Below are positions 1-8,887 of a DNA stretch of 64,000 nucleotides, piece by piece. The notes beneath the pieces were generated by a model. The model was not told where the DNA came from, made no database searches, and saw only the letters and a program-made list of their open reading frames with translations. The first letter of the stretch is position 1, and each line of letters starts with the position of its first letter. Source of the DNA: Thermaerobacillus caldiproteolyticus (GTDB lineage: Bacteria > Bacillota > Bacilli > Bacillales > Anoxybacillaceae); contig NZ_JACDUT010000005.1 in assembly GCF_013761245.1 (NCBI RefSeq), forward strand, positions 216,169 to 280,168, given 5' to 3'. A program made the translations under genes and the position numbers.

Positions 1-414
1 TACTTATCGGCGTATACACCGCATTATGTCGATTTATCGCTTGCAGCAAAACATTTGGCAGAACGGCGACATGGTGCTTTGATCATTATCGAACGAAATG
101 ATTCAGTTGACCATTTATTACACCACGGAATCCCAATAGGGGCGAAAGTTTCCCATACGTTGTTAGAGACAATTTTTTATCCCGGCAATCCGCTTCATGA
201 TGGCGGAACATTAATCCGTTATGACGAAATCGTTTCCGCCGGTAACATTTTACCGCTAGCCCAACATGTCACTTCTGGAAAAAAGCTAGGTACCCGTCAT
301 CGTGCTGCCATCGGGTTAACAGAACAAAGCGATGCCCTCGTCATCGTCGTTTCTGAAGAAACCGGAACCATTTCGTTCGCGATTAACGGGCAATTGTACG
401 CGTTACGTTCTTGA
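1..414 (+). CDS. Diadenylate cyclase, CdaS/DisA_N type (5' end outside window)
   Basis: The gene enters from the left edge in frame 1 and ends with TGA at 412-414. It would make the second messenger c-di-AMP from two ATP. The visible 137 residues cover most of a DisA_N (DAC) domain: MAERRHGALIIIER-like strand, the LHDGG motif (normally DGA) and the GTRHRAA motif (RHR) that binds ATP, then VVSEETG. The protein stops right after the domain with no C-terminal YbbR-interacting or DNA-binding part, which fits the small, sporulation-type CdaS rather than DisA. The membrane-bound CdaA cannot be fully excluded because the N-terminus is missing. The TTG at 55 is internal, since the open frame continues upstream with matching DAC-like sequence. 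DGG instead of DGA is a mild variation. Confidence 0.85.
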   Translation, partial: YLSAYTPHYVDLSLAAKHLAERRHGALIIIERNDSVDHLLHHGIPIGAKVSHTLLETIFYPGNPLHDGGTLIRYDEIVSAGNILPLAQHVTSGKKLGTRHRAAIGLTEQSDALVIVVSEETGTISFAINGQLYALRS

Positions 415-438
415 ACATAAGGAAAAGGAGCGAAAAAG

Positions 439-741
439 ATGGAATTTGTACCAAGAAGTGTGATGATCAAAGAGTTGATCGACACATTACAACCGATCAT
501 GGACATATACAACCTCGATCAAGTCGGCATTTTTGAAGAAGAAGGGGAAGGGAATCAGTATTACATGGGATATACCGTTAACAAAGATGACCACATGATC
601 GTTCTTCACATGCCGTTTGTAAAAAATGAACGCGGTGAACTCGCTTTGCAAAAACAGGAATGGACAGTTCGTGTAAACGGCAAGGAGCAGAGCGGATACC
701 ATTCGCTCGATGAAGCATGGGCTGATATAGAGCGAATTTAG
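439..741 (+). CDS. Small conserved hypothetical protein
   Basis: This 100-residue acidic, soluble-looking protein has no signal peptide or membrane segment. The ATG at 439 has a ribosome binding site (AAGGAG, about 8 bases upstream). It starts 25 bases after the diadenylate cyclase gene on the same strand, so the two are probably co-transcribed. The sequence ([17 protein letters not shown], then [12 protein letters not shown] near the C-terminus) resembles small Bacillaceae proteins of unknown function. I do not recognise a catalytic motif and assign no function. A hairpin at 776-813 follows. Confidence 0.7.
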   Translation: MEFVPRSVMIKELIDTLQPIMDIYNLDQVGIFEEEGEGNQYYMGYTVNKDDHMIVLHMPFVKNERGELALQKQEWTVRVNGKEQSGYHSLDEAWADIERI

Positions 742-775
742 AATACATTTAGTGTTATATCAACAAAATAATAGG

Positions 776-813
776 CTAAACAGAGAGATAGCTTTTTGCT
801 TAACTCTGTTTAG
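776..813 (+). terminator. Inverted repeat after the small hypothetical gene
   Basis: A perfect 10-base stem CTAAACAGAG / CTCTGTTTAG (776-785 and 804-813) encloses an 18-base loop, 35 bases after the stop codon. There is no T-run behind it, so termination would be weak, but the position fits the end of the transcription unit. Confidence 0.4.
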
Positions 814-1224
814 CAACATCGCTTGTCGCATGTAGGGCTTCTTTTCTAACTTTATTTATATAATTGCTGTTCAAACCGGTTTCGGTTTCAACATTGTAAA
901 AGTTCATCATTCTAAAAAATGATCATGTAATCAGTCCAGATGGCTTGAATTTTTATGTTAGAAATTCTATTAATAGCGCTCTCCAATAGTAGGGGATATT
1001 GAAGCAGGTAAAATTTTTGCGAATCAAGTTTTGATATGGGAACATCGTAACTATTCCGTGTTTTGAATACTTCCATGAATATGGTTGATGCTTATTTTTT
1101 AACATATAACATATCTTTTTGATTTAGGGAAAGAGCTATTCTTTCTGTAGACTGTCCATTTTTAATCATCTTTTTGTAAAAATATGCAAATTGTATATGG
1201 ACTAAAATGTTGGTGGAGGATGAT
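814..1224. other. Stretch without a recognisable gene
   Basis: About 400 A+T-rich bases have no open frame worth calling and no clear coding relic in either direction. They separate the first transcription unit from the decayed transposase. Confidence 0.5.
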
Positions 1225-2590
1225 AAGCAAAAATAAAGAAAGAGGACTCCCTTCTTGATATAGTAATAGGTGACAAAACTAAACTCTCAAGAAAGGAAGG
1301 TCATCTATAATGACAGATACCATGTTTTCAATGAATTGAAAAGAGCTAGAATCGGATTATTTCAGGAATTATAGGGATTATTTTCTATTTGATGGTGTAG
1401 ATATGAAATCCTCTTGGTGAAATACTCGAGAAAAGCGGGACCATCGGAGATATAAAAGACAACTATTGATACTGTATTCGGTCTAGTTACATTTCGATAT
1501 CGGTATGATCGGGGGCAGGAAAACAAAAAGTGGGGGTTTTGTTAGATCATCGAACTGAGTGCAGCGGTCCTTCGTATCGAATACAGCCTATCAATTAGAG
1601 ATGTTTATGACGTATCAAGTCCATAGTCATAAGATGATTCGCCAACGCCTATTAGCATGTCACGTTAAGACAAAACCAGCGTATGCGGAAGCTCCTGCGA
1701 TGGTGTTGTTTGTGGAGGGGGACGGAGTCGTTCCCCATATGCAGCGACACGAACAGAAATATAAAGAACAGAAAGTCGCAGTCGTTCACAAAGGACGAAA
1801 ATAAGAGAAAAAACAAATCCGGCTCGTACAAAAAAGAATTATCATCAAGAAGGGAGTTGAAAAGTTTTTATACCAACACTATGCGCAGGATCACCATGCA
1901 TGGTTAGTCATCAACGGAGAGGGAGTTCTTTAGATTGTGACGTGTACCGGGGGATGTATACATATTGATTGATCCTATATTGCCAGGGGACTGAAAACCT
2001 ATCTACAGAATCATAAAGAGATGTAAGAGATGTATCGGAAAGCATTGGTGCAATATGACGAGAAGGTCTTGCCGACCTGTTGCGTTCGCTAGAGCGGATT
2101 TTTGATCTAAGGTGCAAGAATGGGAGTGATTTGTGGCATGGCTTGAAGCGAATCGATCGTATATCTATGATTACCGGGACGTGTTGAAACATGCAAATAC
2201 CATGCGATGGAATTAATGGAAGTGATAATGTGGGGCTTTGCCGGACGAATGAAATCAAAATACAGTTGGATGGAAACAGGTTCCAGTGAGATGGATCGGT
2301 CTGATGAAAAACGGTGCAATTGAGCCAATGTGACGCTTCACTGAAGATATGAAAGAAACAGATATCAAGGGACATATGAAGCAATGGGGATTGAAAGAAG
2401 CGCTGAGAAATTATCGAAGTTATTCAGACAACCTTCCCCTTTTGGATATCCAACCAAGTTCTCCATGTGAATGTGGACAGGGGGGAATCCATCAAAAGTT
2501 TTAAAAAACGAGGCGGGAAGAGAGAAGTAAAAGAGGAGAAAAGGTATAGAAAACGCTTACAAACAATCCTATTTTAAAAGTAAAAAAGGG
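1225..2590 (+). pseudogene. Decayed ISLre2/UPF0236-family transposase (element relic)
   Basis: Conceptual translation on the plus strand, hopping between frames, recovers scattered pieces typical of ISLre2 (UPF0236) transposases: a segment ending MVLFVEGDGVVPHMQR at 1700-1745, a segment HAWLVINGEGV at about 1890-1925, a stretch with RKALVQYDEKVL near 2038-2075, and a C-terminal SPCECGQGGIHQK at about 2460-2500. Many stops and frameshifts lie between them, so no product is made. The 5' flank (1240-1310) reads like the leader of such an element. Exact ends are uncertain: no clean terminal inverted repeat or target duplication was found. The open frames at 1559-1907 are only fragments of this relic. 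Confidence 0.6.
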
Positions 2591-2629
2591 GGGGAAGCTT
2601 CCGCGAAAATTTGACTCATACTGCAATTG

Positions 2630-2657
2630 TTGACTTGTATAAATTCATTTTTAATAT
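2630..2657 (+). promoter_or_regulatory. Predicted sigma-A promoter of the MHYT kinase gene
   Basis: TTGACT (2630-2635), a 16-base spacer, then TAATAT (2652-2657). This lies 23 bases before the start codon and just behind the transposase relic. A second TTGACT sits at 2611. Confidence 0.5.
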
Positions 2658-2680
2658 GAAACAATTACAAGGAGGTAGGC

Positions 2681-5311
2681 ATGGGTGTTACAGGATATCA
2701 CGATCTAAAGATATTGGCTCTTTTCATGATTGTTGCCATTATTTCTTTTTGTTTATCTCTCAATGTATTGTTAAGAACCATACATGGTCAAACGAATAGA
2801 ACAATATGGATATTAATTGGAGCAACAACAATAGGTTTAGGAATTTGGTCCATGCATTTTATAGGGATGTTAGGGTATCAATTGGATAATACTGCTTTAA
2901 CTATTTTTTCACTTTTCTTAGCAGTGTTAGGCCCTTTTTTTGCCTTATATTTTGTAAGAAGATCCAAAGCAAAATTTTCTGCCGTCATAATTGGCAGTAT
3001 TTTTATAGGAATGTCTATGATTTTAATGCACTATGTTGGGATGTCCTACCTAGAAACAGGATTATCAATCTATTGTAATAAATATTTGATTTTATTATCA
3101 ATTATTGCTGCATTTTCCGTTTCCTTTCTATCTGTATTTTTTTCATTCTTTTTTATCAATCATCATTCAAAGTATAACTTTTTAAAAAAAATGGCTTGTT
3201 CCGTCATGGTGGGAAGTGGACTTTCAGCAATGCATTATACGGTGATGAAAGGAATTTCATTTTGTTACATTCAAGGGGATATGGATTTTGGGATTCGTTC
3301 TTCCGCCCTTATGGTTTCAATTAATCATTTAACTTATGTGATCGGTTTTATTATATTAATCATCTTGCTTGCGACGATATTTATTGCCTGTGCAGACCGT
3401 GATGGAGTATTAAAATTGAAAGAATTGACTGAAGTGCATTATAAATGTTTATTCGACTATAGTCCATCTCTAGTGTTATCGGTGAATCTTCGGGGAGTGA
3501 TTATGAGTGTAAATCCAAAAGGGACAGAATTATTGGGGGGAAATACGGATGAATTAATTTCAACCTCTTTTTACTCTTTTTTTCCAGAGAAGGAACATAA
3601 AAAAATTAAGGAAGGATTTAGAAAAATAGAGCAAGGAAATTCTTGTAGTTTTGTTGCTTCCATTATAGATAAATATGGAAAAGAAATTCCTATGCAAATC
3701 ACTTTGATTCCGATTGTTTACAATGAAAAAACAATCGGGTTATTTGCTGTTGGAAGAGATATAACAGAACTGCTCAAGTATAAAGTACGTATTGAAAAAG
3801 CACAAAGAGATTTGCAAGATACAGTTCGTCGACAGCAAGGGCTGATTTTTAAATTTGTTAAAAAAGGAGAATCATTTATCCATACATTGTGTGGCGGCGA
3901 GTTGCTTCGCAAATTAGGATTATCCTCACGTGATATTATAGGAAAAACCTTGCATGATTTTTTTCCTAAGTCTATTGCTGATCAGAAAATGGCATATTAT
4001 CAACAAGCTTGGGAGGGACAAACGTTATATTGCGAAGGTAACATAAATGGTATTAGTTATTTAGCAAGCCTTTGTCCCGTAAAAAAAAATGGCAAAGTCA
4101 TTGAGGTCATTGGTTCCGCGATTGATATTACGGAACGAAAAAATATGGAGCAGGCTATTATTCGTGCAAAAGAAGAAGCAGAAAAAGCAAACGAGGCTAA
4201 GTCGGAACTGATTTCGAAAATGAGCCACGAGCTCCGGACACCATTAAATGGTATTCTAGGTTTTGCCCAATTGTTAGAAATGGATCATTCTTTAAACAGC
4301 CAACAACGGGAATTTGTACAAGAAATATTAAATGGCGCCCGGCATTTGGTGAATCTAGTAAATGAAATATTGGATCTCGCGAGAATCGAAACTGGAAAGT
4401 TAAAAATAACTTATGATGTTATTAGACCTGATTCCATTATTGATGAAAGTATCAAATTAATTCAGCCTTTGGCAAACAAGAGAAATATACAAATCATTAA
4501 TCAAGTAAGACTAGATGAACATGATTACGTGTATATTGATTCCACAAGATTTAGACAAATTTTACTAAATTTATTAGATAACGCAGTAAAATATAATCGT
4601 GAAAATGGCAGAGTGATAATTACCGGGAGAAGTGAAGGAGGAAAGATATATATACATGTAAAAGACAGCGGAATCGGCATTCCTGAAGAAGAATGTGACA
4701 GGATTTTCGAACCATTTTACCGAATACAGGGGACAGGAGTCGATGGCACTGGTATTGGCTTGGCTTTTGTCAAGCAACTTATTCAATTAATGGGTGGATC
4801 CATTGGAGTAGAAAGTAAATTAGGAGTAGGCAGTGATTTTTGGATTAGTCTTCCCGCCATGAAAGATATTACTTTTTCTAGCGAACGGTTGAATTATACT
4901 CATTTGTATGTAGAGAGATTGTCGCAAATGGGACGAAAGAACATTTTATATATTGAGGACAACCTAGCGAATTTAAAATTAATGGAAAAAATATTCGAAT
5001 CGTTTCCCAGCTTCTCATTATTTTCTGCGAACTGTGGAAGAGACGGCTTAGATATTGCTTTTAAGGAGAGAATAGACCTAATTCTTGTTGATATAAACCT
5101 TCCAGACATAAATGGATATAAGGTATTAGAGGAATTACAAAGGAATGAACGAACAAACAAAATTCCTGTGGTAGCCCTTAGTGCTAATGCCATGCCCATC
5201 GAAATACAAAAAGCATTAAAAAAAGGATTTAAGGAATATATTACAAAACCATTAGAAGTTGAACAATTTTTAAGAAAACTAGAACAAATTTTTGCACAGG
5301 ATGAAATGTAA
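2681..5311 (+). CDS. MHYT-domain hybrid sensor histidine kinase with C-terminal receiver
   Basis: This 876-residue membrane sensor kinase is expected to autophosphorylate and pass phosphate to its own receiver. The N-terminal ~240 residues form a seven-helix MHYT domain with the motifs SMHFIGM, LMHYVGM and AMHYTVM, thought to bind a metal and sense gas or redox. Two PAS/PAC domains follow (about 255-375 and 385-490), the second ending in IDITERK. The HisKA box MSHELRTPLNG carries His516. The HATPase domain (about 620-735) shows NLLDNAVKYN, DSGIGIP and GTGIGLA. The receiver (about 755-870) has the phospho-acceptor Asp804 in LVDINLPD and a conserved late Lys (YITKPL). AAGGAGG at 2669-2675 fixes the ATG start. 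It stands alone, ended by a strong terminator, directly before the pterin/partner-switch operon. No cognate regulator is adjacent; the LytTR regulator at 16924 is a possible partner (inference). Confidence 0.93.
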   Translation: MGVTGYHDLKILALFMIVAIISFCLSLNVLLRTIHGQTNRTIWILIGATTIGLGIWSMHFIGMLGYQLDNTALTIFSLFLAVLGPFFALYFVRRSKAKFSAVIIGSIFIGMSMILMHYVGMSYLETGLSIYCNKYLILLSIIAAFSVSFLSVFFSFFFINHHSKYNFLKKMACSVMVGSGLSAMHYTVMKGISFCYIQGDMDFGIRSSALMVSINHLTYVIGFIILIILLATIFIACADRDGVLKLKELTEVHYKCLFDYSPSLVLSVNLRGVIMSVNPKGTELLGGNTDELISTSFYSFFPEKEHKKIKEGFRKIEQGNSCSFVASIIDKYGKEIPMQITLIPIVYNEKTIGLFAVGRDITELLKYKVRIEKAQRDLQDTVRRQQGLIFKFVKKGESFIHTLCGGELLRKLGLSSRDIIGKTLHDFFPKSIADQKMAYYQQAWEGQTLYCEGNINGISYLASLCPVKKNGKVIEVIGSAIDITERKNMEQAIIRAKEEAEKANEAKSELISKMSHELRTPLNGILGFAQLLEMDHSLNSQQREFVQEILNGARHLVNLVNEILDLARIETGKLKITYDVIRPDSIIDESIKLIQPLANKRNIQIINQVRLDEHDYVYIDSTRFRQILLNLLDNAVKYNRENGRVIITGRSEGGKIYIHVKDSGIGIPEEECDRIFEPFYRIQGTGVDGTGIGLAFVKQLIQLMGGSIGVESKLGVGSDFWISLPAMKDITFSSERLNYTHLYVERLSQMGRKNILYIEDNLANLKLMEKIFESFPSFSLFSANCGRDGLDIAFKERIDLILVDINLPDINGYKVLEELQRNERTNKIPVVALSANAMPIEIQKALKKGFKEYITKPLEVEQFLRKLEQIFAQDEM

Positions 5312-5350
5312 GAGAATTGGCCTCTTCAGTTGGGGCAATTCTCTTTTTTT
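5312..5350 (+). terminator. Rho-independent terminator after the hybrid kinase
   Basis: The stem GAGAATTG / CAATTCTC (5312-5319 and 5336-5343), extended inward by GCC/GGG pairs, is followed by a run of T. It begins one base after the kinase stop codon. Confidence 0.85.
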
Positions 5351-5579
5351 ATCAGTTTTTGCAAGATAATGTCGTAAAATGTCGGAAAAAATGTCTAATA
5401 TGTCCCGTCTCTATTCTAATAAGGAATCATAGTTGTCTGATATGCGCGTAGATGATTAGACAAACAGGAAGAAAAAAATTATATTCAATTTCACACATAG
5501 GGATGTTCAAAGTAAGTGGTTGTATAAGGTGTACGTTAGCTGCTGTCGCATATCAAATTGTGAATTGAGGGAGTATCCT

Positions 5580-6302
5580 ATGAATTTTTGTATTAGAACG
5601 TGGCTGGTTGAGGGAAAGCAATTTGAACATGTTTATCAACCGATTTGGGATTTAGATACTTGGAATATATTTGGCTATGAAGCATTAATGCGTGTTGTAA
5701 ATAAAGCTGTACCAAATGTAGAGCATTTGTTTCAAAGAGCCAGGGAAGAAGGATGTTTATACGAACTTGACACTATGGCTATTGAGAATTCAATATCTAA
5801 TTTTCCTTTTTCTCACTTAAATAAACAATTACTATTTTTAAATATTTATCCCTCAACGATCCTTCATGAGCATTTTGAGGATTTCTTAGATGATTTAATT
5901 AGAAAGTATCCAGTGATACGCGACCGAATTGTATTTGAGCTGAATGAAACTAGGGATGAAGAAGACATTTGGGAGACTGCTCAGTTAAAAGAGAAAATAC
6001 AAATTGTAAAAAATTATGGATTTTATGTGGCGATCGATGATGTTGGAAAAGAAGTATTCACGCTTCAAAGGATCATTGAATTTCAACCAGACTATATCAA
6101 GTTGGATCGGTATTTCTCAGAAGAGCTAGCCATGAATAAAGAAAAGCAGCAAATGATTTCTTTACTAGCAAACTATTGTAAGAGAAAAATGGTGTTAGTG
6201 TTGGAAGGGATTGAAAAAGAAATTGATTTAGCTCAAGCAAAATTACTAAGAGTACCAGCGGCACAAGGTTATCTTTTAGGAGAACCTCAAAAATTATTTT
6301 AA
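5580..6302 (+). CDS. EAL-domain protein, predicted c-di-GMP phosphodiesterase
   Basis: This is a stand-alone EAL domain of 240 residues that would hydrolyse c-di-GMP to pGpG. The signature residues are present in order: YEALMR (EAL at 34-36), LNIYP, ELNE, AIDDVG, YIKLD, VLEGIE and AQGYLLG. Two metal-binding Asp of IDD, the Lys of IKLD, the EGIE Glu and the late Gln are all there, so catalysis is plausible. No membrane or sensory part is fused. I prefer ATG 5580 over TTG 5520 (same frame) because TTGAGGGAG lies 7 bases upstream and the domain begins there. It is the first gene of a long co-directional operon. The next gene makes a pterin, which recalls the pterin-controlled c-di-GMP enzyme DcpA of Agrobacterium (analogy, not homology). 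Confidence 0.88.
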   Translation: MNFCIRTWLVEGKQFEHVYQPIWDLDTWNIFGYEALMRVVNKAVPNVEHLFQRAREEGCLYELDTMAIENSISNFPFSHLNKQLLFLNIYPSTILHEHFEDFLDDLIRKYPVIRDRIVFELNETRDEEDIWETAQLKEKIQIVKNYGFYVAIDDVGKEVFTLQRIIEFQPDYIKLDRYFSEELAMNKEKQQMISLLANYCKRKMVLVLEGIEKEIDLAQAKLLRVPAAQGYLLGEPQKLF

Positions 6303-6358
6303 AATAATGATTTTGGTTGAAAATAATATTAAACTTTATTACTGGCAGGTGCAAAACG

Positions 6359-7180
6359 GTGTTGTATTTAGCACGGAGAAGTGAATTTTCTGCAGCTCAT
6401 AGTTATCGGATTGAAGGTTGGAGTGAAGAGGAAAATCAAAGAGTTTTTGGGTTATGTAGTAATCCAAACGGCCATGGTCATGATTATCAACTGGAGGTAA
6501 CTGTTAAAGGAAATGTAAATCCGTTATCAGGTATCGTATTAAACATTACAGAAATTGATCGCGTTATTAAAAAATTTGTTGAAAACGAACTGGACGGAAA
6601 ATTTTTGAACCGGGAACATTTTTACTTTCAAAAGCACATCCCTACTACCGAAGTAATAGCTACATATATTTGGAATTCGTTAGAACCTCGATTTAACGGT
6701 TGTAAGCTTCATAAAATCAGATTACAAGAAAATGATGATATTTACTCGGTAAAGGAGGAAGGAGAGTTGGTGCAGCTAACAAGAAAATATCATTTCAGCA
6801 GTGCGCATCGTTTGCATAGTCATCAGTTAACAGAAGAAGAAAATCAAAAATTATTCGGGAAATGCAATAATTTGTACGGCCACGGTCACAATTATTATTT
6901 AGAAGTTACCGTAATTGGTGAACCTGACCCTATTACGGGCATGGTCGTTAACTTAATGGAACTTGATGAAATCGTGGATAGAGAGGTCATAAAAAAGTTT
7001 GATCATAAACATCTCAACCTAGACACTGAAGAGTTTAAGGAAATAAACCCGACATCTGAAAATATAGCTATTGTCATTTGGGAACTTCTATCTCCACATA
7101 TTTCAAACCTTTATAAAATTGGTCTTTGGGAAACACAAAGAAACTACTTTGAATATTTCGGTCCACATAAGGGGCAATAA
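6359..7180 (+). CDS. Tandem 6-pyruvoyl-tetrahydropterin synthase-like protein
   Basis: Two PTPS domains are fused in one 273-residue chain. PTPS converts dihydroneopterin triphosphate to 6-pyruvoyl-tetrahydropterin using zinc and a Cys-Asp-His triad. Domain 1 (about 3-125) has FSAAH (His14), CSNPNGHGHDY (Cys33, His39, His41) and TTEVIATYIW. Domain 2 (about 140-268) has FSSAHRL (His150), CNNLYGHGHNY (Cys169, His175, His177), DHKHLNLD (Asp215, His216) and TSENIAIVIW. The NPNGHGH/GMVVNL/DHK pattern is closer to animal-type PTPS than to the QueD enzymes of queuosine synthesis. In domain 1 the DHK motif is replaced by DGK (Asp79-Gly80), so it probably lacks the catalytic His while keeping zinc ligands. 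GTG 6359, with GGCAGGTG 7 bases upstream, is the likely start; TTG 6317 and TTG 6362 are alternatives. The SDR gene follows after 2 bases. Confidence 0.88.
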   Translation: MLYLARRSEFSAAHSYRIEGWSEEENQRVFGLCSNPNGHGHDYQLEVTVKGNVNPLSGIVLNITEIDRVIKKFVENELDGKFLNREHFYFQKHIPTTEVIATYIWNSLEPRFNGCKLHKIRLQENDDIYSVKEEGELVQLTRKYHFSSAHRLHSHQLTEEENQKLFGKCNNLYGHGHNYYLEVTVIGEPDPITGMVVNLMELDEIVDREVIKKFDHKHLNLDTEEFKEINPTSENIAIVIWELLSPHISNLYKIGLWETQRNYFEYFGPHKGQ

Positions 7181-7182
7181 GC

Positions 7183-7902
7183 ATGTTCGATTTTGAAAAA
7201 TTAAGAGGAAAAACGATTGTCATTACAGGAGCCAGTCGCGGCATAGGATATGAAACCGCGAGACAATTGGCTAATTTCGGTACTAACTTAGTTTTGGGGA
7301 GCCGTAATATTACAAATCTCAGTTTGGAAGGGTTCGAGCGTGCGAGTAGTGTTTCGCTTGTTGAGGTAGATGTTTCAGACGAAGATTCTGTTAAAAAATT
7401 TTTTCAGGATACAGTTGAGAAATATGGTTCGGTAGATGTACTGATTAATAGTGCTGGAACAGGGGTTTTTGCAAGTATTTTAGAGTCAGATACACAAGAT
7501 TTTGACATGATGATATCTGTAAATTTAAAAGGTACTTACCTTTGTTCGAAGTATTTCGGGAAACATATGATAGAGCAAAAGAATGGGAGAATCTTGAACA
7601 TTGTATCCATCGCAGGAATAACGGCCATACCCGGCTGTGGGGGATACTGTGCATCGAAATTTGGTGTATTAGGATTAACGCGAGTTCTTCAAGCTGAGCT
7701 TCGATCCCATGGTGTATATGTTTCAGCGGTGATTCCCGGGGCAGTAAACAGCAAGTTTTGGGATAATATCGAACCTAAACCGGATATCAGAAAGATGATT
7801 TCAGTAGAGACATTAGCCAAACATATCATTTATTTACTGATACAACCGGAGGACGCTTCCATTGATGAAGTAGTGATTACACCGCCTCTCGGAATATTGT
7901 AA
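7183..7902 (+). CDS. Short-chain dehydrogenase/reductase, candidate pterin reductase
   Basis: This is a classical SDR of 239 residues with an NAD(P)-binding Rossmann fold: TGASRGIG (15-22), NSAG (89-92), and the catalytic set Asn114, Ser142, Tyr155 and Lys159 (YCASK). Sepiapterin reductase, which follows PTPS in tetrahydrobiopterin synthesis, and bacterial pteridine reductases belong to this superfamily. Placed 2 bases behind a PTPS gene, reduction of 6-pyruvoyl-tetrahydropterin or of a related pterin is the best guess (inference from context). From sequence alone it could also be a 3-oxoacyl reductase, which would fit the acyl carrier protein downstream. No fatty-acid-synthase genes are here. 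Its stop codon overlaps the ribosome binding site of the next gene. Confidence 0.88.
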   Translation: MFDFEKLRGKTIVITGASRGIGYETARQLANFGTNLVLGSRNITNLSLEGFERASSVSLVEVDVSDEDSVKKFFQDTVEKYGSVDVLINSAGTGVFASILESDTQDFDMMISVNLKGTYLCSKYFGKHMIEQKNGRILNIVSIAGITAIPGCGGYCASKFGVLGLTRVLQAELRSHGVYVSAVIPGAVNSKFWDNIEPKPDIRKMISVETLAKHIIYLLIQPEDASIDEVVITPPLGIL

Positions 7903-7918
7903 GGAGGCGAGTGGGATA

Positions 7919-8887
7919 GTGGCAGGAATATTTAAAAGTTTCTTTCGTAGAACCGATCATTCAACCAATCATTCCTCCTTATTCTGTACCCCGGATTTGC
8001 CTTTATCAGAGCTATTGTATAGAACGAAAAGAGGGTTTTTGGCAAGAAAACTGGGGCAATATATTGGAATGAACTCGAAAGATACGGAACTATTTCTTTA
8101 TGATTCGTTAATAAACAAGACATTCAAGAATGCCTCTACGGATGAAGCAAGATATTTACTTTATTTAAGCGAATCACTGCTCGAATGGGGGAGAAGTGGT
8201 GAAGATATTCCCGCAAAAGTAAACACATTGAACCAAAATACAGACATCATTAACGCAATGTTAAAAGCATATGACATCTACAAAGATGAATTGTTTGGTG
8301 ATTTAGCTCAATCGGAGAAAGAGGAGCCGAGAACTCCTGAACAACAAGTAGTAAGTGATGAAAAGTGGGAAGTATATCGCGATGTTATATATGCGGCTAC
8401 TCAAGAAAAATTTTTGCTAATAAAGGAAGAAGAAATCGAGCAATTTAAAAAGGGGAAAGTCGTTTGTGAAGAAGAGGTTAAGACGCGTTCAGATATTCCG
8501 AAATGCAGAAATTTAGTCAAAGAGATTTTTGAGGAAATGGGAATTAGCAAATCGGTTGCGATGAGCTGGTTACTAGTAGTATCTGAAGCTATTACTAACA
8601 TTATCAAACATGCCGAAGAAGGAAAAATGACTTTAGTAAAAGATGAATTGACAAATGAATTGCGGTTCATTGTGGAGGATAAAGGTCCGGGTTTTTCTAT
8701 GAAAGAATTACCAAAAACTACTTTACTTGCTGGATATTCGACAAAGAAGTCATTAGGGCAAGGGTTTACGCTAATGATGAAAATTGCAAAAAAAATATTA
8801 TTATTTACATCTCCGCGAGGTTCTACACTGATTTTAATTTTCGAACTGGAAGAAGGAAAGGGGGAGGGGTTAAATGCTACTGGATAA
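7919..8887 (+). CDS. GHKL ATPase of RsbW/SpoIIAB type with a novel N-terminal region
   Basis: This 322-residue soluble protein has a C-terminal third (about 200-315) that is a GHKL ATPase like the serine kinases RsbW and SpoIIAB: N box SEAITNIIKHA (Glu223, Asn227), G1 box EDKGPGF and G2-like GQGFTLMMKIA. Such proteins phosphorylate STAS antagonists and hold a partner protein. The N-terminal ~190 residues are mostly helical and acidic with no domain I recognise, and are absent from standard ~150-residue RsbW. GTG 7919 is the start, with AAGGAGG at 7901-7907. The operon also encodes two STAS proteins and a PP2C phosphatase, so it is the likely kinase of that switch. The N-terminal extension may replace the sigma factor as the partner-binding part (inference). 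Confidence 0.8.
   Translation: MAGIFKSFFRRTDHSTNHSSLFCTPDLPLSELLYRTKRGFLARKLGQYIGMNSKDTELFLYDSLINKTFKNASTDEARYLLYLSESLLEWGRSGEDIPAKVNTLNQNTDIINAMLKAYDIYKDELFGDLAQSEKEEPRTPEQQVVSDEKWEVYRDVIYAATQEKFLLIKEEEIEQFKKGKVVCEEEVKTRSDIPKCRNLVKEIFEEMGISKSVAMSWLLVVSEAITNIIKHAEEGKMTLVKDELTNELRFIVEDKGPGFSMKELPKTTLLAGYSTKKSLGQGFTLMMKIAKKILLFTSPRGSTLILIFELEEGKGEGLNATG

Noticed and set aside
1911..2384. 157-codon minus-strand frame
   Set aside because: It lies antisense to the transposase relic, has no ribosome binding site and shows no protein-like family pattern.
5351..5579. Sigma-B promoter or LytTR repeat pair before the 13-gene operon
   Set aside because: GGGAT occurs near 5500 but without a matching -35 at the right distance, and no clear pair of 9-base direct repeats was found.
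6359..7180. QueD (queuosine pathway) assignment for the tandem PTPS
   Set aside because: No queC, queE or queF genes are nearby, and the NPNGHGH, GMVVNL and DHK motifs fit PTPS better.
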